Shown here: piece after piece, positions 16,685 through 26,288 of the stretch
Layout: each line of letters opens with the position of its first letter
Position numbering within the stretch: the first letter of the stretch is position 1
Source of the DNA: an uncultured Bacteroidia bacterium
Lineage (GTDB): Bacteria; Bacteroidota; Bacteroidia; Bacteroidales; UBA932
Reading direction: 5' to 3'
Length of the DNA stretch: 64,000 bases
Assembly (NCBI GenBank): GCA_902785065.1
Contig: CACZXH010000007.1
Location: 217,641-281,640, forward strand
Made by a program: the position numbers and the translations under genes
The notes under the pieces: model-generated
What the model saw: only the letters and a program-made list of their open reading frames with translations
Databases searched by the model: none
Told to the model about the DNA's origin: nothing

Positions 16685-17656
16685 TTATTCAGCCGGTGTT
16701 TCAGCCGGAGTCTCTTCGACCACCACCTCGTCAGCCGGCGGGATGCGGTCGATGTTGCCCCAGGGATTCTCGACTTTGATGCGGGAGAAGGCCCAGAGGC
16801 AGGCGGCGAGGATGATGCAGCTGACCACGAAGAGGATCGTATAGGTGGACTTGTCCATGATTTCGATCCAGTAGAGATCCTCATAGTCCTTGAATCGCTC
16901 GATGTTGGAGAGGATGACGGAGGTGCCGTTGTTCACGAAATGGATGATCATCGTGAGGATCAGGGAGCCGGTCTTGTAGTAGACATAGCCCATCATGAGG
17001 CCGATCAGGAAGGCGTTCAGGGCCTGCCAGGGGTTCGCGTGGATGACGGCGAAGAAGAGGGCGGAGACGATGATAGCCCAGCCGGGCTTCATCTTCGTCA
17101 GCAGGCCGCGGAGCACCATGCCCCGGCAAAGCCATTCCTCGAAGATCGGGGCGAAAATGGCCACGACCAGGAAGGAGGACCAGAGCGGGCCGCCGGTCAT
17201 CTGCTTCATGATTTCAGTGAACAGTTCATAGAACCGGGCCAGGATGGATGACTTGTTCGTCAGCTGCATGTTCCAGTAGTTGGGCAGGTCGAAGACGAAC
17301 ATCGAGGTGAAGGTCATCAGCACGGTGATGAGGATGAGCAGGACCATGCCGTAGGGCTCGAAATGCCTGTTGTCCAGCACATAACCCGGGTCGAACAGCA
17401 TGTTCTTGCGGCTCTGGTTCGCCGCATAGACCATGGCGGGGAGGAACTGGAGGGGGTAGACGACGATCATCCCGTAGTCCAGGATGGCTTGCTGGGACAG
17501 GAACAGGCCCAGGATGGCCTGGACGATGCCGCCCAGCAGGCCGCCCAGCAGGAACCAGCCGATAAAGCCGAACATTCCCTTGACACCGGGCACGTACCAG
17601 GCGTGGCCCGAGTAGAGGTCATAATCCTTGACCTTGCGTGCGGAGAAAGCAGCCAT
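16685..17656 (-). CDS. CPBP-family intramembrane metalloprotease
   Basis: A polytopic membrane protein of 323 residues with about eight hydrophobic segments. It has the CPBP (CAAX protease/bacteriocin-processing) motifs: EEWLCRG with the catalytic glutamates, FAVIHANPWQA with the first histidine, and ILTMIIHFVNNGTS with the second. Members cut substrates within the membrane or handle prenylated or bacteriocin peptides; the substrate here is unknown. The ATG at 17656 was chosen because it is directly next to the stop of the upstream nucleotidyltransferase. The tail after the last helix is Glu- and Pro-rich. Confidence 0.86.
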   Translation of the reverse strand: MAAFSARKVKDYDLYSGHAWYVPGVKGMFGFIGWFLLGGLLGGIVQAILGLFLSQQAILDYGMIVVYPLQFLPAMVYAANQSRKNMLFDPGYVLDNRHFEPYGMVLLILITVLMTFTSMFVFDLPNYWNMQLTNKSSILARFYELFTEIMKQMTGGPLWSSFLVVAIFAPIFEEWLCRGMVLRGLLTKMKPGWAIIVSALFFAVIHANPWQALNAFLIGLMMGYVYYKTGSLILTMIIHFVNNGTSVILSNIERFKDYEDLYWIEIMDKSTYTILFVVSCIILAACLWAFSRIKVENPWGNIDRIPPADEVVVEETPAETPAE

Positions 17657-17657
17657 A

Positions 17658-18590
17658 TCAATACAGGGGGCTGGGATAGACACCTTCTTCCACGAGGGAA
17701 GCGAACTTGGCGACGACGCCGGGGCGGTCCTCCTTGAAGGTCACGCCGAACCAGCGGGACGGGGTGGAGAGCACCTCGCAGGAACCCTGGCCGGACTTGA
17801 CGATGCAGTCCACGGCGAAGGGAATGTAGTATTCCTTCTTGGGCTCGTTGGCATTGACCTCCAGGAACTGCTCGAAGATGGCCTCGCTCTTGGCGAAGTA
17901 GTCGGGCGTGAAGCCCCACATGTTCATCGAGCACAGCGCCTTGGCGTCCAGGACGACATGCTTTTCGCCGGTGACGGAGTTGTTCCCGTACACGATGCCG
18001 TCGGCTTCCTGGCCGATTTCCAGATGTTCGGCGATATCGGTGAGGTTGCCGGCCTTGTCATAGGCGCAGATTCCGCGGGAGACGGTGCCGTTCTCGGACA
18101 GGGTGTTGTCCAGTTCGAAGCCGACGATGCAGTACTGGCCGGTCGTTTCGGCGTGCGCGCGGCACCAGTCGCCGAGGATGCGGAAGGATTCCTTGCCGTA
18201 GAAGTCGTCGCCGTTGATGACGGCGAACGGCTCGTGGATGACGTCCTTCGCCATCAGGACGGCGTGGGCGGTGCCCCAGGGCTTCACGCGCTCGGGATTG
18301 AGCGGGAAGCGGGCGGGAATCTTGTTCAGCTCCTGGGTGACGAAAACGAATTGGAGGGGCTCTCCGTCGACGGTCTTGACACCGGCGTACTTGGCCTGGA
18401 CAGCCTTTTCCATATCGGCCTTGAAGGACTCGCGGACAATGTAGACGACCTTGCCGAAGCCGGCTTCCACGGCGTCGTGGATGGAATAGTCGATAATGGT
18501 CTCACCGTGGGGGCCGAGGCCGTCCATCTGCTTGAGTCCGCCGTAGCGGCTGCCCATGCCGGCGGCGAGGACGAGAAGGGTAGGTTTCAT
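17658..18590 (-). CDS. NDP-sugar nucleotidyltransferase
   Basis: The 310 residues start MKPTLLVLAAGMGSRYGGLK, the Rossmann-like NTP-transferase signature, and continue with ALMAKDVIHEPFAVINGDDF, where the aspartates bind metal. The family joins a sugar-1-phosphate to a nucleotide. The close Bacteroidales relatives are usually labelled only as sugar phosphate nucleotidyltransferases, so no precise sugar is given. An upstream in-frame ATG was rejected because it runs into the promoter. The stop is one base before the start of the CPBP gene. Confidence 0.82.
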   Translation of the reverse strand: MKPTLLVLAAGMGSRYGGLKQMDGLGPHGETIIDYSIHDAVEAGFGKVVYIVRESFKADMEKAVQAKYAGVKTVDGEPLQFVFVTQELNKIPARFPLNPERVKPWGTAHAVLMAKDVIHEPFAVINGDDFYGKESFRILGDWCRAHAETTGQYCIVGFELDNTLSENGTVSRGICAYDKAGNLTDIAEHLEIGQEADGIVYGNNSVTGEKHVVLDAKALCSMNMWGFTPDYFAKSEAIFEQFLEVNANEPKKEYYIPFAVDCIVKSGQGSCEVLSTPSRWFGVTFKEDRPGVVAKFASLVEEGVYPSPLY

Positions 18591-18630
18591 AGCGTATACG
18601 TTTTTTAAATTTGTTGTCGCGTAATTCATG

Positions 18631-18638
18631 CAAATTTA
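18631..18638 (-). promoter_or_regulatory. -7 box for the nucleotidyltransferase gene
   Basis: Minus-strand TAAATTTG fits TAnnTTTG and lies about 40 bases upstream of the chosen start. Confidence 0.55.
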
Positions 18639-18678
18639 CTAATTTCGCAGAAAAGTCGGACAACAATCTCCCGGATTT

Positions 18679-18993
18679 ATGGCAGACCAGAAGCAGAAGG
18701 GCAGCCTGCTGACGCGCAGCGACCACAATTACTTCCTCCCGTTCGTGATCGTCATCACGGCGGTGGCGGCGCTGTGGCTGCTGTTCTTCTCCCACAGCAG
18801 CGTCTTGAACTGGGTCCGCGCGAACCTGGAGATCCAGCGCCAGGAGCGCCAGATGGAAAGGCTCCGCAACGACATCGACGCGATGGACGCCGAGATCCAG
18901 GCCCTCACGAACAGCCGGGATTCCCTGGAAAAGTTCGCCCGGGAAACCTACCACTTCGCCGCTCCGGGCGAAGATGTCTACATCATTGAATAG
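18679..18993 (+). CDS. septum formation initiator FtsB/DivIC family protein
   Basis: A small bitopic division protein of 104 residues: cytoplasmic N-terminus, one membrane helix at about 22-42 (FVIVITAVAALWLLFF), then a coiled coil (ERQMERLRNDIDAMDAEIQA) and the conserved C-terminal FARETYHFAAPGEDVYII. It would act in the FtsQBL-like divisome complex. The gene stands alone on this strand and faces folP. Confidence 0.88.
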   Translation: MADQKQKGSLLTRSDHNYFLPFVIVITAVAALWLLFFSHSSVLNWVRANLEIQRQERQMERLRNDIDAMDAEIQALTNSRDSLEKFARETYHFAAPGEDVYIIE

Positions 18994-18995
18994 AG

Positions 18996-19016
18996 ATTCC
19001 CGGTCAGGCCGGGAAT
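18996..19016. repeat. REP-like palindrome between divIC and folP
   Basis: ATTCCCGG, five-base loop, CCGGGAAT. It starts three bases after the divIC stop and provides the last codons and the TGA stop of folP. It may also act as a bidirectional RNA hairpin between the convergent genes. Confidence 0.75.
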
Positions 19017-19804
19017 GACGAAAAGATCTCCACCGTGCGGCGCGCTTCGGCGACGTCGTGCACGCGGAGCCAGGTGGCGCCGCGCTGGAGCGCCAGCAAG
19101 TGCGCGACCTGCGTCGCGGGAAGCGATTCCTCAGGCGTAATGCCGAACCGCTTGTAAATCATGCTTTTACGGGAGACGCCCACGAGGATGGGCATCTGCA
19201 GGACCTGCAGGAGGTCCAGTTCTTCCAGCAAGGTCCAGTTCTGTTCCACCGTCTTGGCGAAGCCGAAGCCCGGGTCCAGGATCCAGTCCGTGACACCGGC
19301 CTTCGCAGCCCGCTTGGCAAACGCCTTGAAATACCGCAGGACCTCCGCCGTCACCCCGTGGGGATAGTCGGTCATCGACTGCATCGTTTCCGGCGTTCCG
19401 CGCATATGCATGGCGATGTAGGGGAGGGCGAGCCGGCCCACGAGCGGCAGCATCTGCGCATCGAACGTCCCGGCCGAAATGTCATTGACCATAAACGGGC
19501 CGATGAGGTCGTACGCCCGCTCGACGACGGATGACCAGTAAGTGTCGATGGAAACGCGGGCGTCCGGGAACGCCTGCCGGAGGGCCTGCAGGGCCGGTTC
19601 CAGCCGCCGCCACTCCTCGTCCGCCCCGACGGGCTGCGCCCCGGGCCGGGTGGAACAGGCGCCGATGTCGATCCAGTCCGCCCCTTCCGCGAGCATCGTT
19701 CCGACGCGTGATAGGAAGGCGTCCGGGTCCTGCGCCCGGCTCGCGGCGTAATACGAGTCGTCCGTGAGGTTTACGATGCCGAGGAGGTGGATTTTCGGTT
19801 TCAT
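19004..19804 (-). CDS. folP: dihydropteroate synthase
   Basis: Condenses p-aminobenzoate with dihydropterin pyrophosphate in folate synthesis; it is the target of sulfonamides. The 266 residues include the pterin-binding start GIVNLTDDSYY, GADWIDIGACSTRPGA, the DILDPGFGFAKT-like segment WILDPGFGFAKT and VGVSRKSMIYK. The last three residues and the stop are donated by a REP-like palindrome, so the natural C-terminus may have changed slightly. The gene is divergent from tmk. Confidence 0.93.
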   Translation of the reverse strand: MKPKIHLLGIVNLTDDSYYAASRAQDPDAFLSRVGTMLAEGADWIDIGACSTRPGAQPVGADEEWRRLEPALQALRQAFPDARVSIDTYWSSVVERAYDLIGPFMVNDISAGTFDAQMLPLVGRLALPYIAMHMRGTPETMQSMTDYPHGVTAEVLRYFKAFAKRAAKAGVTDWILDPGFGFAKTVEQNWTLLEELDLLQVLQMPILVGVSRKSMIYKRFGITPEESLPATQVAHLLALQRGATWLRVHDVAEARRTVEIFSSFPA

Positions 19805-19818
19805 AACGCAAAAATAGT

Positions 19819-19826
19819 TATATTTG
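19819..19826 (+). promoter_or_regulatory. -7 box for tmk
   Basis: TATATTTG, a perfect TAnnTTTG match, 20 bases before the tmk ATG in the 41-base gap between divergent folP and tmk. Confidence 0.6.
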
Positions 19827-19845
19827 TGAGATTAAACGAAAAATC

Positions 19846-20526
19846 ATGCTCATCGTGCTGGAGGGCCTGGACGGGGCGGGGAAGTCCACCCAGGTCAAGA
19901 AACTGAAGGAATACCTCACCGAACGCTGCGGAGCGCTGGAATACATCCATTTCCCGCGCTACGACGCCCCCGTGTACGGCGACCTCATCGGCCGTTTCCT
20001 CAAGGGCGAATTCGGCAGCATCGAGGCCGTGCATCCGCAGCTTGTGGCCCTGCTCTTCGCGGAGGACCGGCATCGGGCTGCGCCGATGATGCGCGAGGCC
20101 CTGGATGCCGGCAAGGTGGTCCTGCTGGACCGCTACGTGTATTCCAACATCGCCTACCAGTGCGCGAAGCTTCCCCAGGGCCCCGAGCGGATCCGCCTCC
20201 GCAACTGGATCTTCGACACGGAGTATGGTGATTTCGACCTGCCGGAACCGGACCTGAACCTGTTCCTGGACGTTCCCATCGGTTTTGTCGAGCAGAGCCT
20301 CGCGGCGCACCGCCAGGGCGATGACCGTTCCTACCTGCATGGCGCACAGGACATCCATGAGGCGGACATCCGCTTCCAGGAGGCCGTCCGGGACATGTAC
20401 CGCGCCGAGGCCGCCCGCGATGCGCATTTCCTGCGCATTGACTGCGGCGACGCCGAGGGCCGGATGCTCCCTCCGGACGACATTTTCACCAAGGTCCGCG
20501 CGGCCGTCGACCCGTATCTCGTATGA
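19846..20526 (+). CDS. tmk: thymidylate kinase
   Basis: Phosphorylates dTMP to dTDP. The 226 residues begin with the P-loop LEGLDGAGKSTQ at 5-16 and contain the DRYVYSNIAYQ motif near 92-102, both typical. It is about 15 residues longer than common thymidylate kinases, through extra sequence in the middle and at the C-terminus. Its stop overlaps the next start (ATGA), so it is translated together with the DoxX-like gene. Confidence 0.9.
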   Translation: MLIVLEGLDGAGKSTQVKKLKEYLTERCGALEYIHFPRYDAPVYGDLIGRFLKGEFGSIEAVHPQLVALLFAEDRHRAAPMMREALDAGKVVLLDRYVYSNIAYQCAKLPQGPERIRLRNWIFDTEYGDFDLPEPDLNLFLDVPIGFVEQSLAAHRQGDDRSYLHGAQDIHEADIRFQEAVRDMYRAEAARDAHFLRIDCGDAEGRMLPPDDIFTKVRAAVDPYLV

Positions 20527-21689
20527 AAAAGGCACATCATAGAATCCGGCGTTTCTGCGCCATCATCATCGGCCTGGTGTTCCTCGCCTCGGGCCTGCTG
20601 AAACTGCTGGACCCGGTGGGGACCGGCCTCATCGTCAGCGAATACTTCAAGTTTTTCCACCTGGGCTTCCTGCAGGGGACCGCGAAGGCCCTCGGCATGG
20701 TCCTGTCCCTCGTGGAGGCCACGACCGGCGCGGCGCTTATCAGCGGCGTCTTCCGCAAGACAACGGCGGTTATCACGTCCATCCTCGTGGTATTCTTTAC
20801 GATCGTCACCCTGATCCTCTGGATTGCGAATCCGGAAATGGACTGCGGCTGCTTCGGCGAGGCCATCCACCTCTCCCACGGGCAGACGCTCCTGAAGAAC
20901 GTCGTCCTGCTGGCGTTGGCCGCCATCGCCTTCATCCCGTTCCAGAACTTCGGCGTGCCCCGGAAGGGAAAGTACGTGGCCTTCTTCCTGGCCGTTCCTT
21001 CCCTCGTCTTCGCCCTCTGCCACAACGCCCGGCACCTGCCGATGATCGACTTTACGGAGTTCGCTCCCGGCACGGAACTCTTTGCTTCGCTGGACAATGA
21101 TTATCAGGAAATGGACGGTAAGGTCCCGACCTTCATTTACGAGCGGAACGGGCAGCGCGGGTCTTTCACCCTGGACGCCCTGCCGGATTCCACCTGGACT
21201 TTCGTCGGTGTGGACACCCTCAGCCGCAGCGGGATGTACAAGAACGCCGCCAAGCCGGTCCTCTCCTTCCGGGATGCGGAGGGCGAGTACCAGGACGAGC
21301 TGGCCGTGCTCGGGAAAGTGATGGTATTCTCCGTGTATGATCCGGAGGAGGCCGATTGGGACTGCATCCGCTCACAGGCCGCCGAGGCCCGCGTCTGCGG
21401 CGCGACGCCCCTCATCCTCGCCGTCCCGGGCGAATACACCCCGGAAGATGTGTATCTGGCTGATTACAAGCCGCTTATCACGCTGAACCGTGCCAACGGC
21501 GGCGCGACCTACTTCAACGACGGGGAACTGATCTCGAAATGGAGTCCCCGCGACGTTCCCGAAGCGGAGGAACTCAAGAACCTGCTCGACCGCGAGCCCG
21601 TGGGCCTCTCCACCGATTTCATCACCGGACGCCGCATCCGGGCGCAGGGTTTCACGCTCTACCTGCTGGCCATGCTTCTCCTTCTGTAA
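20523..21689 (+). CDS. DoxX/MauE-like membrane protein (BT_3928 family)
   Basis: The 388 residues contain four hydrophobic segments in the first 150 positions (SGLLKLLDPVGTGLIVSEYF is the family hallmark), a CGCFG motif and then a long soluble part of about 200 residues with thioredoxin-like strands, ending in a last hydrophobic stretch. In Bacteroidales the family is found beside tmk or triosephosphate isomerase genes. The cysteines in CGCFG suggest redox work at the membrane, but the function is not established. Confidence 0.75.
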   Translation: MKKAHHRIRRFCAIIIGLVFLASGLLKLLDPVGTGLIVSEYFKFFHLGFLQGTAKALGMVLSLVEATTGAALISGVFRKTTAVITSILVVFFTIVTLILWIANPEMDCGCFGEAIHLSHGQTLLKNVVLLALAAIAFIPFQNFGVPRKGKYVAFFLAVPSLVFALCHNARHLPMIDFTEFAPGTELFASLDNDYQEMDGKVPTFIYERNGQRGSFTLDALPDSTWTFVGVDTLSRSGMYKNAAKPVLSFRDAEGEYQDELAVLGKVMVFSVYDPEEADWDCIRSQAAEARVCGATPLILAVPGEYTPEDVYLADYKPLITLNRANGGATYFNDGELISKWSPRDVPEAEELKNLLDREPVGLSTDFITGRRIRAQGFTLYLLAMLLLL

Positions 21690-21696
21690 TACAAGA

Positions 21697-21724
21697 AACG
21701 CCCGCTCTTGGAAGCGGGCGTTTT
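21697..21724 (+). terminator. intrinsic terminator after the tmk operon
   Basis: AAACGCCCGCT pairs with AGCGGGCGTTT around a six-base loop, followed by more T. It lies between convergent operons and could also stop infB transcripts. Confidence 0.85.
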
Positions 21725-21744
21725 CGTTCATGGGCGGGTCCTGT

Positions 21745-24497
21745 TTACAGGCTTCGCTTGATTTCCACGACCGTGAAGGCCTCGATGATATCTCCGATGT
21801 GGATATCGTTGAAGCGTTCCAGGGCGCAGCCGCACTCGAAGCCGGTGGCGACTTCCTTGGCGTCGTCCTTGCCGCGCTGGAGCGAGGCGAGGGCGCCGGT
21901 GTACACCACGATGCCGTCGCGGATCAGGCGCACCTGGGCCTTGGCCGTGAGCTTGCCTTCCTTGACCTGGCAGCCGGCGATGGTGCCGACCTTGGAGATC
22001 TTGAAGGTCTGCTTGACCTCGGCGGTAGCGGTGACCTCTTCCTTCTTCTCCGGTTCGAGCATACCCTCGATACCCTCTTTGACTTCGTTGATACAGTCGT
22101 AGATGACGGAGTAGAGGCGGATTTCGATGCCCTCCTTCTCCGCGGCACGGCGCGCTTCGGCGGAAGGACGGACCTGGAAGCCGATGATCACGGCATCGGA
22201 GGCCTCGGCCAGCAGGACGTCGCTCTCGGAGATGGCGCCCACGGCCTTGTGGATCACGTTCACGCGCACTTCCTCGGTGCTGAGCTTGATGAGGGAGTCG
22301 GACAGGGCTTCGACGGAACCGTCCACGTCGCCCTTGACGATGATGTTGAGTTCCTTGAAGTTGCCGATGGCGATACGGCGGCCGATCTCCTCGAGGGTGA
22401 GGTGCTTCTGGGTCTTGATGCCCTGGATGCGGATGAGCTGCTCGCGGCGGTTGGCGATGGACTTGGCTTCCTTCTCGTCGGTCATCACGTTGAACTTCTC
22501 ACCGGCGGCGGGAGCGCCGTTGAGGCCGAGGATGGACACCGGCGTGGAAGGGCCGGCTTCCTGGACCTTCTGTCCGCGTTCGTTGAACATCGCCTTGACA
22601 CGGCCGTAGTAGCTGCCGGAGATGATCACGTCGCCCACATGCATTGTGCCGTCCTGCACGAGGACGGTGGCGAGGTAGCCACGGCCCTTGTCCAGGGAGG
22701 ACTCGATGACGGCGCCGCTGCCGAGCTTGTTCGGATTGGCCTTGAGTTCCAGGAGGTCGGTCTCGAAGAGGACCTTCTCCAGGAGCTTGTCCACGTTGAT
22801 ACCCTTCTTGGCGGAGATTTCCTGGCACTGGTACTTGCCGCCCCAGTCTTCCACGAGGATGTTCATCTCGGAGAGCTGGCGGCGGATGGTGTCGGGATTC
22901 GCACCGGGCTTGTCGATCTTGTTGATGGCGAACACCATCGGGACGCCGGCGGCCTGCGCGTGGGCGATGGCCTCCTTGGTCTGGGGCATCACGGCGTCGT
23001 CGGCCGCGACGATGATGATGGCGAGGTCGGTCATCTGGGCGCCGCGGGCGCGCATGGCGGTGAAGGCCTCGTGGCCCGGGGTGTCCAGGAAGGTGATGCG
23101 GCGGCCGCTGGCGAGCTTCACGTTGTACGCGCCGATGTGCTGGGTGATACCGCCCGCCTCGCCGGCGATGACGTTCGTGTTGCGGATGTTGTCCAGGAGG
23201 GAGGTCTTACCGTGGTCGACGTGACCCATCACGGTGATCACCGGAGGACGCTCGACGAGGTCTTCCTCCTTGTCCGGTTCCTGCTGCTCGATCTCCTCGG
23301 TCAGCTCGGCGGTGACGAATTCCACCTTGTAGCCGAACTCCTCGGCCACCAGGACGAGGGTCTCGGCGTCCAGACGCTGGTTGATGGACACCATCATACC
23401 CAGGGACATGCAGGCGCCGATGACCTTCACCACGGGGGTGTTGTTCATCAGGGTGGCGAGGTCGTTGACCGTTACGAACTCGGTGACTTTCAGTACCTTG
23501 TTCTCGGCCATCGCCTGCTCCATCTCCTCCTGCGAACGGATGGCGGCCAGTTCGCGCTTCTCCTTGCGGTGCTTCGCGCCGAAGTTGTTCTTGGTCTCGT
23601 TCATCCGCGCGTAGGTCTCCTTGACCTGCTTCTGGATCTCCTTCTGCATCTCCTCCTGCTCGGCCTCGGTGAGGACCGGCTTGGAGAAACGGTCGTTGCC
23701 GCGCTTGCGGCCCTTGCCGGCGGCTGCAGGTTCCTGCTTCTTGCCGCCCTTGTTGGGCTCGTTCTTCTTCGGGGTCTTGTCGGCCTGCACCTTGGTGACG
23801 TCCACTTTCTGGGAGCCGCCGCCCTTGATGCGTTCGCGCTTCTTGCCCTTCTTCGGGTCGAACTGCGTCAGGTCGATCTTGCCGACGACCTTGAGCTGGG
23901 TGGCGGGCTGGGCCGGGGCCTCCGGGGCGGGAGTTTCCGCTGGGGTCTGGGCGGAAGGGGTCTCCTCGACGGGGGCGGCAGGCTCAGGCTCTTGCTCATC
24001 ATTCCCGGCTTGACCGGGAATCTCTTCTTCCGGCTCGGATGCAACGACCGGCTCCGGTTCGGGCTCGACTACGGGCTCCGGCTCCACGACGGGCTCCGGT
24101 TCGGGTTCCGGTTCGGGTTCGACCACGGGCTCCGGCTCCACAATCGGCTCCGGTCCGGGTTCGACCACGGGTTCAGGCTCCACGACGGGCTCCGGTTCCG
24201 GTTCCACGACGGGCTCCGGCTCCGGTTCCTTCACCGGTTCCGGCTCCACGGTGGCGCGGGACAGGTTGTTGCTCTTGATCACGGTGACGCGCTCCGGCTC
24301 GTACTCGTCCTCTTCCTCGCGGGAGCCGGACGGGCGGCGGGAAGCCTTGTCCAGGATCTCGGTGAGCTTCACGTCCACCTTCTCGGCGGCTTCCTTGAGC
24401 TCGAGGTCCTTGCCGAACTTCTTGTGCAGCTCGGGCAGGAACTATCCAGCCCGATGTTGAATTGCTTGATAAGTTTGTTCAGTCTGATTTCTGCCAT
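21745..24497 (-). CDS. infB: translation initiation factor IF-2 with an apparent N-terminal frameshift
   Basis: GTPase that places initiator tRNA on the ribosome. The long frame from a GTG at 24378 encodes 877 residues: a Glu-Pro-rich linker, then the G domain ([29 protein letters not shown]) and domains II-IV. The conserved N-terminus [18 protein letters not shown] begins at the ATG at 24497 but is in another frame. A single missing A in the plus strand near 24439-24444 would rejoin it to [17 protein letters not shown]. The frameshift may be a sequence error, since the gene is essential. A palindrome encodes IPGQAGND in the linker. Confidence 0.92.
24001..24021. repeat. REP-like palindrome inside infB
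   Basis: ATTCCCGG, five-base loop, CCGGGAAT, with flanking TC and CTC like the other copies. It encodes EIPGQAGN in the disordered linker of IF-2. Confidence 0.75.
24033..24246. repeat. tandem Glu-Pro repeat tract in infB
   Basis: GGCTCCGG/GGTTCCGG/ACCACGGGC units repeat imperfectly and encode EPEPVVEP-like peptides, a flexible linker between the N-terminal domain and the GTPase core. The tract is likely variable in length. Confidence 0.8.
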
Positions 24498-24520
24498 ATA
24501 GTAACCCCAGTTTTTTCAGT

Positions 24521-25792
24521 TTATTCTTCCTCGAATTCGGACTTCAGGATGGAGAAGACCTCTTCCACGGTCTCGTCTTCCAGGTCGGCGCGGCTGGCGA
24601 TGTCGGCCGGCGAGAGGGCGAGGACGCTCTTCGCGGTGTCGCAGCCGATGGCCTGCAGGCGCTCGATGACCCAAGGGTCGATCACGTCGGTGAACTCGCT
24701 CAGGAGGACGTCTTCCTCTTCGGCCTCGTCCTGCGGGAGTTCGCGCCAGACCTCGATCTCGCGGCCGACGAGCATGCCGGCGAGCTTGATGTTGCAGCCG
24801 CCCTTGCCGATGCCCTTCTTCACTTCCTCGGCCTGCATGTAGACCTTGATCTTGTCCTCGGGACCTTCGCCCAGGTCGATGCGGGAAATGCGGGCCGGGT
24901 TGAGGGCGCGGGTGATCATGAGCTGCGTGTTCGCGGTCCACTGGATCACGTCGATGTTCTCGTTGCGGAGCTCGCGGACGATGCCCATGATGCGGGAACC
25001 CTTGACACCGATGCAGGCGCCGATCGGGTCGATGCGGTCGTCATAGGACTCCACGGCCACCTTGGCGCGCTCGCCCGGGATGCGGACGACCTTCTTCACG
25101 GTGATCAGGCCGTCGTAGATTTCCGGAACCTCCATCTCGAACAGCTTCTCGAGGAAGGAGTCGGTGGTGCGGGACAGGACGATGTACGGTGTCGTGTTGT
25201 TCTTCATCTCCACGCTCTTGATGATGGCGCGGATGGTGTCGTTCTTCTTGAAGCGCTCGCCCGGGATCTGTTCGGACTTGGGCATGCGGAGCTCGTTGCC
25301 GTCCTCGTCGAGGATGAGGACCTCGTTCTTCCAGGTCTGGTACACCTCGCCGGTGAAGATCTCGCCCACCTTGCCGGAGTACTTCTTGAAGACATTGGCC
25401 TTCTCGATGTCCATGATCCGGCCCTGCAGGTTCTGGCGGATGTTCAGGATGCCGCGGCGGCCGAAGGAGGAGAGGCTGAGCTTGCGGGTGTAGGTGTCGC
25501 CGATCTCGTAGTCGTCGTCACCGGTCTCCTCGGCGATCTCTTCCACGGTGATCTCCGTGGCGGGATTCTCGACTTCCTCGACCACCTCGAAGTTCTGGTA
25601 GATCTCGCAGTCGCCCTTGTCCACGTTGATGATCACGTCGAAGTTGTCGGCGCTGCCGTAGGTCTTGGCGAGCTGGGTGAGGAACACATCCTTCAGGACA
25701 CCGAGCATCACGGGACGGTCGATGCTTTTCTCTTCCTTGAAATCCTTGAACGCGTCGATCAAGGTGATTTCTTTTTCTTTGTCTTTTGCCAT
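24521..25792 (-). CDS. nusA: transcription termination/antitermination protein NusA
   Basis: RNA-polymerase-associated factor. The 423 residues comprise an N-terminal polymerase-binding domain, an S1 domain near 135-205 (GEIFTGEVYQTW), KH1 and KH2 (DPIGACIGVKGSRI and KGIGKGGCNIKLAG) and a short C-terminal helix-hairpin-helix region ending in acidic residues. It lies between rimP and infB in the standard operon order. An extra acidic insertion in the N-terminal domain (EEVENPATEITVEEIAEE) is common in this phylum. Confidence 0.94.
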   Translation of the reverse strand: MAKDKEKEITLIDAFKDFKEEKSIDRPVMLGVLKDVFLTQLAKTYGSADNFDVIINVDKGDCEIYQNFEVVEEVENPATEITVEEIAEETGDDDYEIGDTYTRKLSLSSFGRRGILNIRQNLQGRIMDIEKANVFKKYSGKVGEIFTGEVYQTWKNEVLILDEDGNELRMPKSEQIPGERFKKNDTIRAIIKSVEMKNNTTPYIVLSRTTDSFLEKLFEMEVPEIYDGLITVKKVVRIPGERAKVAVESYDDRIDPIGACIGVKGSRIMGIVRELRNENIDVIQWTANTQLMITRALNPARISRIDLGEGPEDKIKVYMQAEEVKKGIGKGGCNIKLAGMLVGREIEVWRELPQDEAEEEDVLLSEFTDVIDPWVIERLQAIGCDTAKSVLALSPADIASRADLEDETVEEVFSILKSEFEEE

Positions 25793-25807
25793 TGTGGTTA
25801 TCTTGTA

Positions 25808-26275
25808 TTATTTGAAATCGATGTAGGGGGTGACGGAATTGATCTCGGCGAGCGGGCAGGTTTCCTCGTGCTCCACCTTCTCTTTCTTTTTCTTGCCTTC
25901 CACGGCCTCCAGGGCGGTGTACTGCAGGGTGACGGCTTCCTCGGTCGCCGCCTTGAGGAGGGCGACGAGCCGGCGCCCGCCCTTGAACTTCACGTCCACC
26001 TTGGAGCCCACGGCCTTCAGGTACTGCTTAAGTACCTTGAAGGGCCGGTCCAGTCCGGCGGAGGAGACGGTGAGGGAATAGTCCTCCACGTCCTGGTCGA
26101 ACGCTTCGTGCACGACCTTGTCGATGGCGGCGCAGTCGTCCCAATCCACGATGCCGTCCTCCTTCTCGAGGACGATTTCCACGTCGTTCATGGCGTTCAC
26201 CGTGACATCCACGATGAAGCATCCTCTTTCAGCGACCGCCGCTTCCACGGCCTGGATGATCTCTTCCTTTTTCAT
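25808..26275 (-). CDS. rimP: ribosome maturation factor RimP
   Basis: Assists assembly of the 30S subunit. The 155 residues from MKKEEIIQAVEAAVAERG contain the two RimP domains, with the motif VSSAGLDRPFKVLKQY at their border. The frame extends 39 codons further, but that part encodes a REP-like palindrome (RFPVKPGMT) and runs over the promoter, so the ATG at 26275 was selected. It is the first gene of rimP-nusA-infB. Confidence 0.9.
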   Translation of the reverse strand: MKKEEIIQAVEAAVAERGCFIVDVTVNAMNDVEIVLEKEDGIVDWDDCAAIDKVVHEAFDQDVEDYSLTVSSAGLDRPFKVLKQYLKAVGSKVDVKFKGGRRLVALLKAATEEAVTLQYTALEAVEGKKKKEKVEHEETCPLAEINSVTPYIDFK

Positions 26276-26288
26276 TTTTCCTTCCGTC

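Noticed and set aside
21730-24501. Open frame of more than 900 codons opposite infB
   Set aside because: It arises from high GC content and the Glu-Pro repeats; its Leu- and Gly-rich product fits no family.
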